Part shown: positions 25,278 to 34,474 of the stretch, in pieces
Numbering within the stretch: position 1 is the stretch's first letter
How the letters are laid out: each line of letters opens with the position of its first letter
Assembly (NCBI GenBank): GCA_000985875.1
Contig: CCRI01000004.1
Location: forward strand, 186,001 to 250,000
Direction: 5' to 3'
Source of the DNA: Neorhizobium galegae bv. officinalis
GTDB lineage: Bacteria > Pseudomonadota > Alphaproteobacteria > Rhizobiales > Rhizobiaceae
DNA: 64,000 bases
Translations under genes and position numbers: made by a program
Notes under the pieces: model-generated
What the model was told of the DNA's origin: nothing
The model's database searches: none
Seen by the model: the letters and a program-made list of their open reading frames with translations, nothing else

Positions 25278-26879
25278 TCAGAGCGTTGCCCGACGGCTAT
25301 CCGAGCTTGTCGAGGCAACATGGCCGGACTTTAGCACAAGATTGGCATAGACGGCGGCATATTGCTGGGCACTGCGCTCCCAGGAAAATTTCGCCTTCAT
25401 GCCCTGGTTCTGCAGGCGTGCCCACATTTTGGGGTCGGCATAGGCATGTAGTGCGCGGCGAAGGGCCAGCCGCAATCCGTCCGTGGTCACCGGATGGAAC
25501 TGGAAGCCGGTTGCGACGCGCGCCGACATGGCTGCATCATTGGCATCGATGATCGTTTCTGAAAGTCCGCCGGTGCGGGAGACGACGGGGACACAGCCGT
25601 AACGCAACGCATAAAGTTGGGTGAGGCCGCATGGTTCGAAGCGGGAGGGCTGCACGATGGCGTCAGACCCGCCATGGACCAGATGGGCCGTCGGTTCGTC
25701 GTAACCGAAATGCACCGCCATCCGGCCCGGAAAACGCGCGGCGGTATCGGCGAGCGCGCGTTCGATCTCCCGGTCGCCCTGCCCAAAGACGATGACCTGG
25801 CCGCCGTTGCGGATGATCTCGTCCGCCGTATCGGCGAACATGTCGAAGCCCTTCTGCCAGGTCAGCCGGCTGACGGCCGAAAACAGGGGGCCTTCATTTG
25901 CCGGGTTCAATCCGAATTTTTGAAGCAGCACGGTGCGGTTCTCGCGCTTGCGGCGCAGCGTGCCGACATCGTAGTTGCGTGGCAGGTGCGGATCCGTCGC
26001 CGGGTCCCAGATATCGAGATCGATGCCGTTGACGATGCCGCGCAGGACGGAGACTCGGGCATTCAGAACCCCGTCCATGCCCATGCCGAAGCGCGGGGTG
26101 AGGATTTCGCGGGCATAGGTCGGGCTGACAGTGGTGATCGCATCAGCTGTCTGCAGCCCGCCTTTCAGAAAACTGATATCGCCGAAATATTCCATGCGGT
26201 TCATGGAGTAGGCCTCCGGCGGCAGACCGACGCTCATCAGTACGCCGGCCGGATATTGACCTTGGAAGGCAAGGTTGTGGATGGTCAGCACGACGGGCGT
26301 CATGCAGCCGCGTTCGCGCATGTAGACCGAGGTCAGCGCCGACTGCCAGTCGTGGGTGTGAACCAGGTCGGGAACCCAGCCCGGCAGCACTCCATCTGCG
26401 ATTTCTGCCGCCGCGAGGGAAAGTGCGGCGAACCGTTTCCAGTTGTCGGGATGATCTATGCCTTCTTCATCGACATAAGGGCCGCCGGGCCGGTCGTAGA
26501 GAGCGGGCGCGTCCAGGATGAAAAGGCTGAGGCCTTCGACGCGGGTATGGAGGAGCGCTGCTTTTTCGCCGAGCAGGTTGTCGAAGGTGACCAGCGGCAT
26601 GGCGCTCTTCAGCTGCTGCATGACCTGGGGATAACCGGGGATCAGAGAGGTGGTCTCGATGCCGAGAGGGCTGAGCGCCTTGGGCAGAGACCCGGTCACG
26701 TCCGCGAGGCCACCCGTCTTCACAAGGGGGAAGATTTCGGATGTGACCGAAAGAATTCTCATGCCGGGAAGCCCCCGCTTTCCATAACCAGTATCGATCC
26801 CCTGTCCCGCTGCATTGCGCTCATCTCGACGGTGTTCTTCGATCGGGAGGTAAGCGTTCATCATGAGTGCCTCTGCCAT
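25278..26879 (-). CDS. glgA: glycogen synthase GlgA
   Basis: Transfers glucose from ADP-glucose to growing glycogen; GT5/GT-B fold. The core begins MRILSVTSEIFPLVKTGGLADV with the KTGGL ADP-glucose motif and starts at 26762; RFEPCGLTQLYALRYG near the C-terminus holds the catalytic Glu. From 26762 it has about the 480-residue length usual in rhizobia. The open frame extends 39 residues upstream. ATG 26879 has GGAGGTGAG before it, but the EcfG-type promoter at 26899-26924 would start transcription near that site, so ATG 26861 (AGAGG upstream) is also plausible. Converges on the LuxR-type gene. Confidence 0.92.
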   Translation of the reverse strand: MAEALMMNAYLPIEEHRRDERNAAGQGIDTGYGKRGLPGMRILSVTSEIFPLVKTGGLADVTGSLPKALSPLGIETTSLIPGYPQVMQQLKSAMPLVTFDNLLGEKAALLHTRVEGLSLFILDAPALYDRPGGPYVDEEGIDHPDNWKRFAALSLAAAEIADGVLPGWVPDLVHTHDWQSALTSVYMRERGCMTPVVLTIHNLAFQGQYPAGVLMSVGLPPEAYSMNRMEYFGDISFLKGGLQTADAITTVSPTYAREILTPRFGMGMDGVLNARVSVLRGIVNGIDLDIWDPATDPHLPRNYDVGTLRRKRENRTVLLQKFGLNPANEGPLFSAVSRLTWQKGFDMFADTADEIIRNGGQVIVFGQGDREIERALADTAARFPGRMAVHFGYDEPTAHLVHGGSDAIVQPSRFEPCGLTQLYALRYGCVPVVSRTGGLSETIIDANDAAMSARVATGFQFHPVTTDGLRLALRRALHAYADPKMWARLQNQGMKAKFSWERSAQQYAAVYANLVLKSGHVASTSSDSRRATL

Positions 26880-26898
26880 CTGCCAGTCTCACCTCCAG

Positions 26899-26924
26899 AA
26901 CGTTTTTGTCCCGGCCAGCGTTCC
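26899..26924 (-). promoter_or_regulatory. EcfG-type promoter for glgA
   Basis: Minus strand GGAAC (26924-26920), 17 bases, CGTT (26902-26899): exact consensus, directly upstream of glgA. It suggests that glycogen synthesis is induced by general stress. Confidence 0.75.
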
Positions 26925-27060
26925 TCCGTCAGAGCGGAACCGAGAGTACGTTCAGACGCAAAAGCCATTTCGATTTTCCAGGATAAACGAACCCGAAGCC
27001 GCGACGATGACAGTCGCCGCGACCAACAATGATCTTGATGAAGCTGGGTGGCAGGCGGCG

Positions 27061-27411
27061 TCAGGCGCCAGCCGGAACCTTCTTGGAACGCTTCTTGGCC
27101 GGCTGGACGGCTTCCGGCATGGCAGCGGCCGGTGCCTTGGAAGTTGTCTTCGCCGGAGAAGCCTTGGCTGCAGCGGTTTTCGCTGCCGGTTTGGAAGTTG
27201 CAGCCTTCGACGCCGCTTTCGGCGATTTCACGGCGGTGGCGGACTTGCCGCGCGACCCTGCCGCAGGCTTTTTTGAAGCGGTCGGCCCGAGCGTCGCATA
27301 TTCCAGCTTGGCTCGCTCCCAATGCTCCCTATCCTTGCCCGAGGGATAGCCTTCTTCTTCCCACAACGTGTAGGCCCGCTTTCTGATCCATACTTCTTCG
27401 GATTCCGCCAT
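27061..27411 (-). CDS. DUF2934-type protein with Lys/Ala-rich tail
   Basis: 116 residues. The N-terminal 40 residues (IRKRAYTLWEEEGYPSGKDREHW) match the DUF2934 family as I know it. The rest is a Lys-Ala-Pro-Ser repeat tail resembling histone H1-like or nucleoid proteins, so DNA binding is possible. ATG 27411 is preceded by GGAGACAAG; an upstream in-frame ATG at 27423 lacks one. An exact EcfG-type promoter lies 28 bases upstream. Function unknown. Confidence 0.75.
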   Translation of the reverse strand: MAESEEVWIRKRAYTLWEEEGYPSGKDREHWERAKLEYATLGPTASKKPAAGSRGKSATAVKSPKAASKAATSKPAAKTAAAKASPAKTTSKAPAAAMPEAVQPAKKRSKKVPAGA

Positions 27412-27438
27412 TCTTGTCTCCATTCGCCCAAGCGCCCA

Positions 27439-27463
27439 AACGTGCGCGGCTCAGAAAAGTTCC
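27439..27463 (-). promoter_or_regulatory. EcfG-type promoter for the DUF2934-type gene
   Basis: Minus strand GGAAC (27463-27459), 16 bases, CGTT (27442-27439): exact consensus. Confidence 0.78.
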
Positions 27464-27585
27464 CTGGTAAAAACGAAAAATCGCAACCTGGCCGAGACAT
27501 GGCCAACACTCGAAAAAAACTTCCCCGGAGGCGGAACTTTTGACTGTCGAATGTACTTATGGCCGCCGGGAAGGAGACACATCCA

Positions 27586-27834
27586 ATGGGAAAGTACTGC
27601 GATATCGTTCCACACGCAACCGGCTGGGTCTATGTCATAGACGGCGTGCAGTCTGCGTCTTATTACCACACCTATGAACTTGCCATGGAGGCCGCCAAAG
27701 CCCATGTGGCGCGCGACCGAAGCGGCCGGGTGGAGATTTTCCGCCGACAGGCGCCGAACGGCGAGATGTTGCCGATTCCGACCATGCACGGACAATCCGA
27801 TGCTTCGATCTTGAGGCGATCTTTCCCGGCTTGA
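27586..27834 (+). CDS. small DUF2188-like protein
   Basis: 82 residues from ATG 27586, chosen because AAGGAGACACATCC precedes it. The pattern VYVIDGVQSASYYHTYELAMEAAKAHVARDRSGRVEIF resembles DUF2188-type small proteins; I am not certain. A GGAAC lies at 27531-27535 but no CGTT follows at the right spacing. A strong terminator follows, so it is a single-gene unit. Confidence 0.7.
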   Translation: MGKYCDIVPHATGWVYVIDGVQSASYYHTYELAMEAAKAHVARDRSGRVEIFRRQAPNGEMLPIPTMHGQSDASILRRSFPA

Positions 27835-27854
27835 GGAGGCCGGAAAGGAGGGAA

Positions 27855-27880
27855 AAACCCGGCGGCTGCCGGGTTTTTTT
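27855..27880 (+). terminator. rho-independent terminator
   Basis: AAACCCGGC-GGCT-GCCGGGTTT, a nine-base-pair stem with a four-base loop, followed by a run of T residues to 27880. It lies 20 bases after the DUF2188-like gene. Confidence 0.88.
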
Positions 27881-27942
27881 GTATGTTCGGGTCACGAAAA
27901 AGACGCGGCCGAGGCCGCGCCCTTCTTCCGATCACTCGAATG

Positions 27943-28440
27943 TCACGCAGCCTTCTGGGCTGCCGTGTTGACGGCGGTCTTGGCAAGGGTCGTCAGAGAC
28001 TCGTCGGTCTTGGTTTCCTCGGCGAGCGTCTGTTCGAGAAGCGTTACGGCATCCCGGTGACCGAGTTGCTGTGCCCAGGCACGCAGCGTACCATAGCGGC
28101 TGATCTCGTAGTGTTCGACCGCCTGCGCCGCGGCGAGCAGGCCTGCGTCGAGAGCCGGGGTGCCCTTGAACTCGTCAAGGATTTCCTCGCCTTCTTCGAT
28201 GATGCCGTCGATGGCCGGGCAAGTCTTGCCCTGGGCCCGTTTGCCGATGATCTCGAAGACCTGCTTCAGGCGATCGATCTGGCCTTCGGTTTCTTCCTTG
28301 TGCTTTTCGAATGCCGCCTTCAGCTTCGGATCCTGGGCGCCCCGCGCCATCTTCGGCAACGCCTTCACGATCTGGCGCTCGGCGTAATAGATGTCTTTCA
28401 GGGTTTCGTGGAAAAGGTCGTCGAGGGTCTTGTTGGCCAT
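27943..28440 (-). CDS. YciE/DUF892 ferritin-like protein
   Basis: 165-residue four-helix ferritin-like protein (DUF892). TLDDLFHETLKDIYYAERQI with the first Glu ligands, EETEGQIDRL, and AAQAVEHYEISRYGTL with a second E/H pair are the metal-ligand helices. Members are stress- and osmotically induced, often near BON and other general-stress genes. ATG 28440 (MANKTLDD) follows AAGGAGAGAGACCC; a longer frame adds 17 unlikely residues. An exact EcfG-type promoter lies upstream. Confidence 0.9.
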   Translation of the reverse strand: MANKTLDDLFHETLKDIYYAERQIVKALPKMARGAQDPKLKAAFEKHKEETEGQIDRLKQVFEIIGKRAQGKTCPAIDGIIEEGEEILDEFKGTPALDAGLLAAAQAVEHYEISRYGTLRAWAQQLGHRDAVTLLEQTLAEETKTDESLTTLAKTAVNTAAQKAA

Positions 28441-28493
28441 GGGTCTCTCTCCTTGTTGATGAGTATTCTTGCGGCAGGGATTGCGAGGCATCT

Positions 28494-28518
28494 AACGAGT
28501 GGACCGCCTACAGGTTCC
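28494..28518 (-). promoter_or_regulatory. EcfG-type promoter for yciE-like gene
   Basis: Minus strand GGAAC (28518-28514), 16 bases, CGTT (28497-28494): exact consensus, about 54 bases upstream of the start codon. It overlaps the region just outside the converted end of the next BON gene (28526), so it lies fully in the short intergenic gap. Confidence 0.78.
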
Positions 28519-28525
28519 ACGCGCA

Positions 28526-28918
28526 TCAGTGCCTTTCTGGGGCAATACGAAGATTGTTGCGGCAGGCGGTGACGCCCTGGATGTCGAGGACGACGTCCTC
28601 GGCACGTGCCTTGTCCGCAAGGTGTGCAACGTAACCCTCCAGCCTCACTTCGCCGTTCTCTACCGATACCGTCAGGTTGGTCGGGTCGAGAAAGGCGTCC
28701 TGCGTCAATTGCTCATTCACGTCCTGCGCGATCAGATCGTCGGGGCGTGCGTAACCGTCCGGTCCCTTGCCGATCTGTTTTTCCTGTTCCGGTCCCTCGG
28801 CAAAGATGTTGGCTTCGCCCTGAAGATAACCGCTTGGGCGGCTTTCCGCGGGGCCCTCCCATCGAGGCCATTGCGAGGTCTCGCCGGGACGGCCAGCTTT
28901 CGGCTGCTCATTCTTCAT
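28526..28918 (-). CDS. BON-domain protein
   Basis: 130 residues. A disordered Pro/Gly/Glu-rich N-terminal half precedes one BON domain (LTVSVENGEVRLEGYVAHLA, then VLDIQGVTACRNNLRI). No signal peptide. ATG 28918 is preceded by AGAAGGAGAAAGCC. The domain resembles that of the BON/SWFGD protein at 14.5 kb. Divergent from the 109-residue gene; each has its own EcfG-type promoter. Confidence 0.82.
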   Translation of the reverse strand: MKNEQPKAGRPGETSQWPRWEGPAESRPSGYLQGEANIFAEGPEQEKQIGKGPDGYARPDDLIAQDVNEQLTQDAFLDPTNLTVSVENGEVRLEGYVAHLADKARAEDVVLDIQGVTACRNNLRIAPERH

Positions 28919-28959
28919 CGGCTTTCTCCTTCTCAGGGGCATGATCGCCCGCAGCGGAA

Positions 28960-28984
28960 AACCCATGGTTGCCGGAAAAGTTCC
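28960..28984 (-). promoter_or_regulatory. EcfG-type promoter for the 130-residue BON gene
   Basis: Minus strand GGAAC (28984-28980), 16 bases, GGTT (28963-28960). Its -35 box lies 12 bases from the divergent promoter at 28997. Confidence 0.68.
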
Positions 28985-28996
28985 ACAAGACTCGAT

Positions 28997-29021
28997 GGAA
29001 CCGGAACCAGCGAACCGCGTT
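28997..29021 (+). promoter_or_regulatory. EcfG-type promoter for the 109-residue gene
   Basis: GGAAC (28997-29001), 16 bases, CGTT (29018-29021): exact consensus, 42 bases before the ATG. A second GGAAC at 29003 has wrong spacing. Confidence 0.78.
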
Positions 29022-29062
29022 TTTATCGTCAACCACAAAAACGCTTAAGACGGGAGAGAGAC

Positions 29063-29392
29063 ATGCAGGACAGGCTGAAGATCTATCGGCTGGTGCCGAC
29101 AGCTGCGCCAAAGGACCCGAACTGGCAGAACTCGCCACCGCATGGCGAAGTGGTGGTACGGGCACGGACAGCCGGCGATGCGCGGCTCGTGGCAAGTCAG
29201 GCGGAACTGGATTTCATGGAAATCGATGCTTCGCCTTGCGAGGGCAATTCGACCGAGATGGCGAGCGCTTTCCGGAGCGACAAGCTCTACACGGTGATCG
29301 AGGACAGCAGCGGACGGTTCGCGCCGAACGGGCCGCGGGGCGTGATCGACGGGCGTGTACGCGTCGACAACCTGATTTCGACCCAGCTTTGA
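29063..29392 (+). CDS. small protein of unknown function
   Basis: 109 residues, soluble, no signal peptide. YRLVPTAAPKDPNWQNSPPHGEVVVRARTAGDARLVAS suggests a compact alpha/beta domain that I have seen in rhizobial small stress proteins but cannot name. GGGAGAGAGAC precedes the ATG and an exact EcfG-type promoter lies upstream. Convergent with the NepR-like gene. Confidence 0.7.
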   Translation: MQDRLKIYRLVPTAAPKDPNWQNSPPHGEVVVRARTAGDARLVASQAELDFMEIDASPCEGNSTEMASAFRSDKLYTVIEDSSGRFAPNGPRGVIDGRVRVDNLISTQL

Positions 29393-29426
29393 TGGCGTGA
29401 CGCGGTCCTATCCAGGACGGGCGGCA

Positions 29427-29606
29427 TCACTCGGTGCGGCCGTCGATCTTTTCGGCGAGCGCCCTCTGCAGCTCACGCGCCAGGTCGAGCAGTCGATCAG
29501 GAACCTCTTCCTTCTCGATTTCGGTCAGAAGGACCGAGACCTTGCGGTTAACCCGCCGTCCCATCCTGGCGTCGTGTTCCGCAACCGGAGTGTCTTGTTT
29601 CGTCAT
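29427..29606 (-). CDS. NepR-like small protein
   Basis: 59 residues from ATG 29606 (GAGGTCGGG upstream). The region RRVNRKVSVLLTEIEKEEVPDRLLDLARELQRAL resembles the NepR family, whose core is a short helix, a (V/I)PDR-type motif and a Leu-rich second helix. NepR proteins are anti-sigma factors that hold EcfG inactive until PhyR-P sequesters them. Resemblance is by eye and may be superficial. Its place in a cluster of EcfG-type promoters makes an accessory anti-sigma role attractive. No EcfG-type promoter found for itself. Confidence 0.5.
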   Translation of the reverse strand: MTKQDTPVAEHDARMGRRVNRKVSVLLTEIEKEEVPDRLLDLARELQRALAEKIDGRTE

Positions 29607-29739
29607 CCCGACCTCTGACGCAATCACCGCCGGCACATCCGTTGCCGGACAGTGTCCGCCCGCCATAACCTACATTAGCTTTCCATACATCATTACGGCC
29701 AACTTCGGATATCCCGAAAAAGTCACAGAGGACAAATGA

Positions 29740-29769
29740 AATAAAGCGACTCCCTATCCGGGAGCCGCT
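29740..29769 (-). terminator. terminator of the 66-residue gene
   Basis: Read on the minus strand: AGCGGCTCCC, a five-base loop, GGGAGTCGCT (ten pairs with one G-T), then TTTATTTC. It lies 29 bases after the stop of the 66-residue gene. Confidence 0.7.
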
Positions 29770-29797
29770 CGATTTGTTCCAGAGGTTTTTGGGAAAC

Positions 29798-30911
<1,114 letters not shown>

Positions 30912-30923
30912 GTTTCCGGGTAC

Positions 30924-33440
30924 CTACCGTTTCTTCTTTCCCTTGAACTCTATCGGCGCTTCCGCCTTGCGGAAATCTCCCCACGGATCGTTCGTCTGCT
31001 GGGCGATACGGGCCGGGGCGTTGTTGACGGTGAAGTAGTTGGGGCCGATCGCGCCCCCGAGTTCGTCCCAGGTGATCGGCATGGAAACCGGCGCGCCGGC
31101 GCGGGCACGGGTCGAGTAGGGCGCCACGGCGGTATTGCCGCGCCCGTTGCGCAGGTAGTCGATGAGGATCTTGCCGCTTCGCTTCGACTTGGTGATCGTC
31201 GAGACATATTTGTCGGGATCGTCGCCGGCCATGCCGTCGGCCAGCGCCTTCATTGCCGCCTTCACCTCGGGCCATTCCGCCTTCTGCTTGACGGGGGCGA
31301 CGACATGGAGGCCCTTGCCGCCGGACGTTTTTACAAAAGCCACCAGTCCCATGTCCTCGAACAGCCGCTTAACCTCGTGTGCCGCGGCGATGATGTCGGT
31401 CCAGGAAACGCCGTCGCCGGGGTCCAGGTCGATATTGACCATGTCCGGCTTTTCCCAGTCGTCGAGGTTGGAACCCCAGGGGTGAATCTCGAGGGTCGCG
31501 CCCTGAACCAGACCGAGCAGTCCGTCGAGGTCGCGGATGGTGATGTCCTCTTCCGCGGGATCGGCCGGGTCCTTTACGAGTACGGCATTCTTGGTCATGC
31601 CCTTCCAGCCATGTTTCTGGAAGAAGAGCTGGCTGCCGATGCCGTCGGGGCCGCGCAGAAGCGCCAGCGGGCGGTTGACGACAAAGGGCGCCATCAGTCG
31701 CCAGACTTCGGTGTAATAGTCGGCAAGGCCGGCCTTGGTCACCCCGGCATCCGGCCAGTAGACCCGGTCGGGATGGGTGAGGTTGACCGTCCGTTTGGGC
31801 AGTTTCGGTTGTTGCGCTGCGTTCACAGGCCCGCCCTCCCGGACGATATCCTTCGGGTCCTTGTCTTCGCGCAAGCCCCGGAAGGCGGCGTGGCGGATAT
31901 GCGCATCAGCCGTCCAGCCGCGAAATTCCACTTCCGCCACCAGCTCGGGCCGCACGAAAACGACATCCTTCTTTTCCACCCCGGCAAGCTTTTCGTCAAA
32001 CGGGCTTTCGTCCGCGTTGATCTCCTGGAGACGCTTGAAGAGCGATTGCGCCACGACGTTCGAATAACCCGTGCCGACGCGGCCGGCATGCCGCAGCTTC
32101 CCCTTGTCGTAATATCCCATGACCAGCGATCCGATCGCCGTCCTCGAAACGGAGGAGGGGACAAAACCTGCGACCACGAATTCCTGCCGTGCCGAACATT
32201 TCGACTTTACCCAGTCGCGCCCACGGCCCGGACGGTAGGGCGCATCCGATATCTTGGAGATGATGCCTTCGAGGCTCAGCCGACAGGCATGTTTCAGCAC
32301 CAGACCGCCGTCGTCGCCGAAATGCTCGCTGTAGCGCAGGGCCGGGCCGCTGCCGGCCAACAGGGTTTCCAGCGCCTCCTTGCGCTTTAGGAGCGTCGCG
32401 CCGCTCAGGTCGTAACCGTCCAGGTGAAGAATGTCGAAAGCGTAGAACGTGAAGCGATCGTCGCGGCCTTCGCTGAGGTCCTGCTGAAGCAGGGAGAAAT
32501 CGGTGGCGCCGGAACCCGCTTCGACCGCCACTTCGCCATCGATGATCGCGCCGGAAGCGGCAAGCTTTGCGAATTCCGCGATGATCTCCTTTCCGAACTT
32601 GTGTGTCCAATCCAGCCCGGTGCGCGTCAACAGCTTTACCTTGCCATTTTCCAAACGGGCCTGCAGGCGATATCCGTCGAGCTTGATCTCGTGGACCCAG
32701 CGTTTGCCTGAGGGCGCGCTCTTCACCAGCGTCGCAAGCTGCGGCTCGACGAAATCCGGGAGTTCGGCTTTCCGGGCACCCCTGATCTTCGAAGCTGCGA
32801 TGTCGGATTTTTCCGGTTCTGGATCGGATTTCGTCTTCGCTTTCGGTTTGGCCGTACTCTTTGCGGGCGGTGCCTTGCGGCCCCAGATTTCATCCAGCGT
32901 CTTGCCTGATTTCACCGAAAGCGGCATTTCATCGAGAACGTCCTTGTCGCCCTCGGCGCGGGCGAATTCGTCCTCGCCCTTGACCAGCAGCCAGTTCTCT
33001 CGCTTTTCTCCTGGCCTGGGGGCCATGCGGATCAGGTGCCAGCGGCCTTCCAGCTTCTCGCCCTTCAGCTCGAATTCCATATGGCCTTTCTTGTAGCCCT
33101 TGTGAGGATCGCCGATGGGTTCCCAGGTGCCGCGATCCCAGAGCAGGACGGCGCCGGCGCCGTAATTGCCCTTCGGGATCACGCCTTCGAAACCGCCATA
33201 GTCGAGCGGGTGGTCTTCCACATGCACCGCAAGCCGCTTTTCGCCGGGCAAGAAGCTCGGGCCGCGGGTGACGGCCCAGCTTTTCAGCACGCCATCCATT
33301 TCCAGCCGGAAATCGTAGTGCAGGCGGGTGGCGTCGTGTTTCTGGATGACGAAACTGTTGCCGGTCGCCTTGGCCTTGCGGCCGCGGGGCTCCGGAGATG
33401 CCTTGAAGTCCCGCTTCTGGTTATAGGTTTCGAGCGCCAT
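30924..33440 (-). CDS. ligD: ATP-dependent DNA ligase LigD (PE-LIG-POL)
   Basis: Multidomain end-joining ligase, 838 residues. Order: 3'-phosphoesterase (residues about 30-190, ATRLHYDFRLEMDGVLKSWA), ligase (about 225-530, nucleophile Lys in HEIKLDGYRLQARL), and primase-polymerase (about 555-830, metal-binding Asp pair in NIDLDPGDGV, then KTSGGKGLHVV). Processes and seals double-strand breaks with Ku. Two bases separate it from the upstream second ku gene on the same strand, so they form an operon read from the EcfG-type promoter at 34321-34346. A Lys/Pro-rich linker joins PE and LIG. Confidence 0.95.
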   Translation of the reverse strand: MALETYNQKRDFKASPEPRGRKAKATGNSFVIQKHDATRLHYDFRLEMDGVLKSWAVTRGPSFLPGEKRLAVHVEDHPLDYGGFEGVIPKGNYGAGAVLLWDRGTWEPIGDPHKGYKKGHMEFELKGEKLEGRWHLIRMAPRPGEKRENWLLVKGEDEFARAEGDKDVLDEMPLSVKSGKTLDEIWGRKAPPAKSTAKPKAKTKSDPEPEKSDIAASKIRGARKAELPDFVEPQLATLVKSAPSGKRWVHEIKLDGYRLQARLENGKVKLLTRTGLDWTHKFGKEIIAEFAKLAASGAIIDGEVAVEAGSGATDFSLLQQDLSEGRDDRFTFYAFDILHLDGYDLSGATLLKRKEALETLLAGSGPALRYSEHFGDDGGLVLKHACRLSLEGIISKISDAPYRPGRGRDWVKSKCSARQEFVVAGFVPSSVSRTAIGSLVMGYYDKGKLRHAGRVGTGYSNVVAQSLFKRLQEINADESPFDEKLAGVEKKDVVFVRPELVAEVEFRGWTADAHIRHAAFRGLREDKDPKDIVREGGPVNAAQQPKLPKRTVNLTHPDRVYWPDAGVTKAGLADYYTEVWRLMAPFVVNRPLALLRGPDGIGSQLFFQKHGWKGMTKNAVLVKDPADPAEEDITIRDLDGLLGLVQGATLEIHPWGSNLDDWEKPDMVNIDLDPGDGVSWTDIIAAAHEVKRLFEDMGLVAFVKTSGGKGLHVVAPVKQKAEWPEVKAAMKALADGMAGDDPDKYVSTITKSKRSGKILIDYLRNGRGNTAVAPYSTRARAGAPVSMPITWDELGGAIGPNYFTVNNAPARIAQQTNDPWGDFRKAEAPIEFKGKKKR

Positions 33441-33442
33441 GG

Positions 33443-34294
33443 TCAGCTCGCCTTTCTCTGCGGGGCGGCAGTCTTAGGAGATACGGTTTTCTTGGCGGAT
33501 TTCTTCGGCGCGGTCTTCTTGCTGCCGCCGGCGCTCTGACGCAACGCGTCGAGCAGGCTGGATACCTTCTTCGGTTCCGGCTTCGGCTGCTTCCTGAGCT
33601 TGCGGCCTTCGATCTTCGCCTTGATCAGTTCGGCAAGTGCGGCCTCGTAGCGGTCGTCGAACTCGCTCGGGTCGAATTCGCCGCGTTTGGTGTCGATGAT
33701 GTGTTCGGCGAGATCGAGCATCTCGCCTTCGATCTTGAAGTTTTTGATATCGGAAAAGACGTCCGTCGCCGAGCGGACCTCGTAGTCGTAGTTCAGCGTG
33801 CTGGCGATCAGCCCTTTCTCGCTCGGTCGGATCAGCAGCGTGCGCAGCCGCCGGAACAGCACGGTGCGGGCGAGTGCTGCGACATTCTTCTCCTTCAGGC
33901 CCTTTCGGATCAGCTCGAAGACCTCGGCGGAGGGTTTGTCGGCGGGCGCGAGATAATAGGGACGGTCGATAAAGATGGTATCGACGCCGTCGCACGGGAT
34001 GAAGGTTTCGAGCTCCAGGGTCTTGTCGCTCTCCGGTACCGCGGCCTTCACCTCGTCGGGCTCCAGGAAAACGTATTGACCGCTTGAGACTTCGTAGCCT
34101 TTGACGATGTCCTCGCTTTCGACCGGCTTGCCGGTGTCGGCGTCAACCATCTGGCGGTGGACGCGGTTGCCCGTCTCGCGATTGATGATGTGAAAGCTGA
34201 CACGGTCGGAGGTCGAGGCGGCGGTATAAAGCGCCACCGGGCAGCTCAGCTCTCCGACCTTCAGGTACCCTTTCCAGTTTGCACGCGGTGCCAC
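33443..34294 (-). CDS. ku: Ku protein, non-homologous end joining (second copy)
   Basis: 283-residue Ku-family protein: NWKGYLKVGELSCPVALY, SFHIINRETGNRVHRQMVD, ETFIPCDGVDTIFIDRPYYLAP. A Lys/Ala/Pro-rich tail of about 40 residues follows. It differs clearly from the first copy, as expected for the two partners of a Ku heterodimer or for separately regulated paralogues. GTG 34294 has GGAG upstream. It precedes ligD by two bases. Confidence 0.93.
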   Translation of the reverse strand: MAPRANWKGYLKVGELSCPVALYTAASTSDRVSFHIINRETGNRVHRQMVDADTGKPVESEDIVKGYEVSSGQYVFLEPDEVKAAVPESDKTLELETFIPCDGVDTIFIDRPYYLAPADKPSAEVFELIRKGLKEKNVAALARTVLFRRLRTLLIRPSEKGLIASTLNYDYEVRSATDVFSDIKNFKIEGEMLDLAEHIIDTKRGEFDPSEFDDRYEAALAELIKAKIEGRKLRKQPKPEPKKVSSLLDALRQSAGGSKKTAPKKSAKKTVSPKTAAPQRKAS

Positions 34295-34320
34295 GATCAG
34301 AACTCCGTGAAAGTCCTATC

Positions 34321-34346
34321 AACCGGCCTGCCGACCTGTTTGTTCC
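34321..34346 (-). promoter_or_regulatory. EcfG-type promoter for ku-ligD operon
   Basis: Minus strand GGAAC (34346-34342), 17 bases, GGTT (34324-34321), 26 bases before the ku start. Divergent from the sigma-factor promoter at 34400. Confidence 0.65.
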
Positions 34347-34399
34347 CTCAAGCGACGCGCGGTTCCCGTCACGAAGATGAACGGGGCATTCATCTTAGG

Positions 34400-34425
34400 G
34401 GAACCAAATACGCAAGGCATGCGTT
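34400..34425 (+). promoter_or_regulatory. EcfG-type promoter for the ECF sigma gene
   Basis: GGAAC (34400-34404), 17 bases, CGTT (34422-34425): exact consensus, 49 bases before the sigma-factor start. This implies autoregulation or control by another EcfG. Confidence 0.78.
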
Positions 34426-34474
34426 TGCCCCCGTCATTCCAGCAGCCATGAAGACTTCGGAGAGGTAGGCAACG

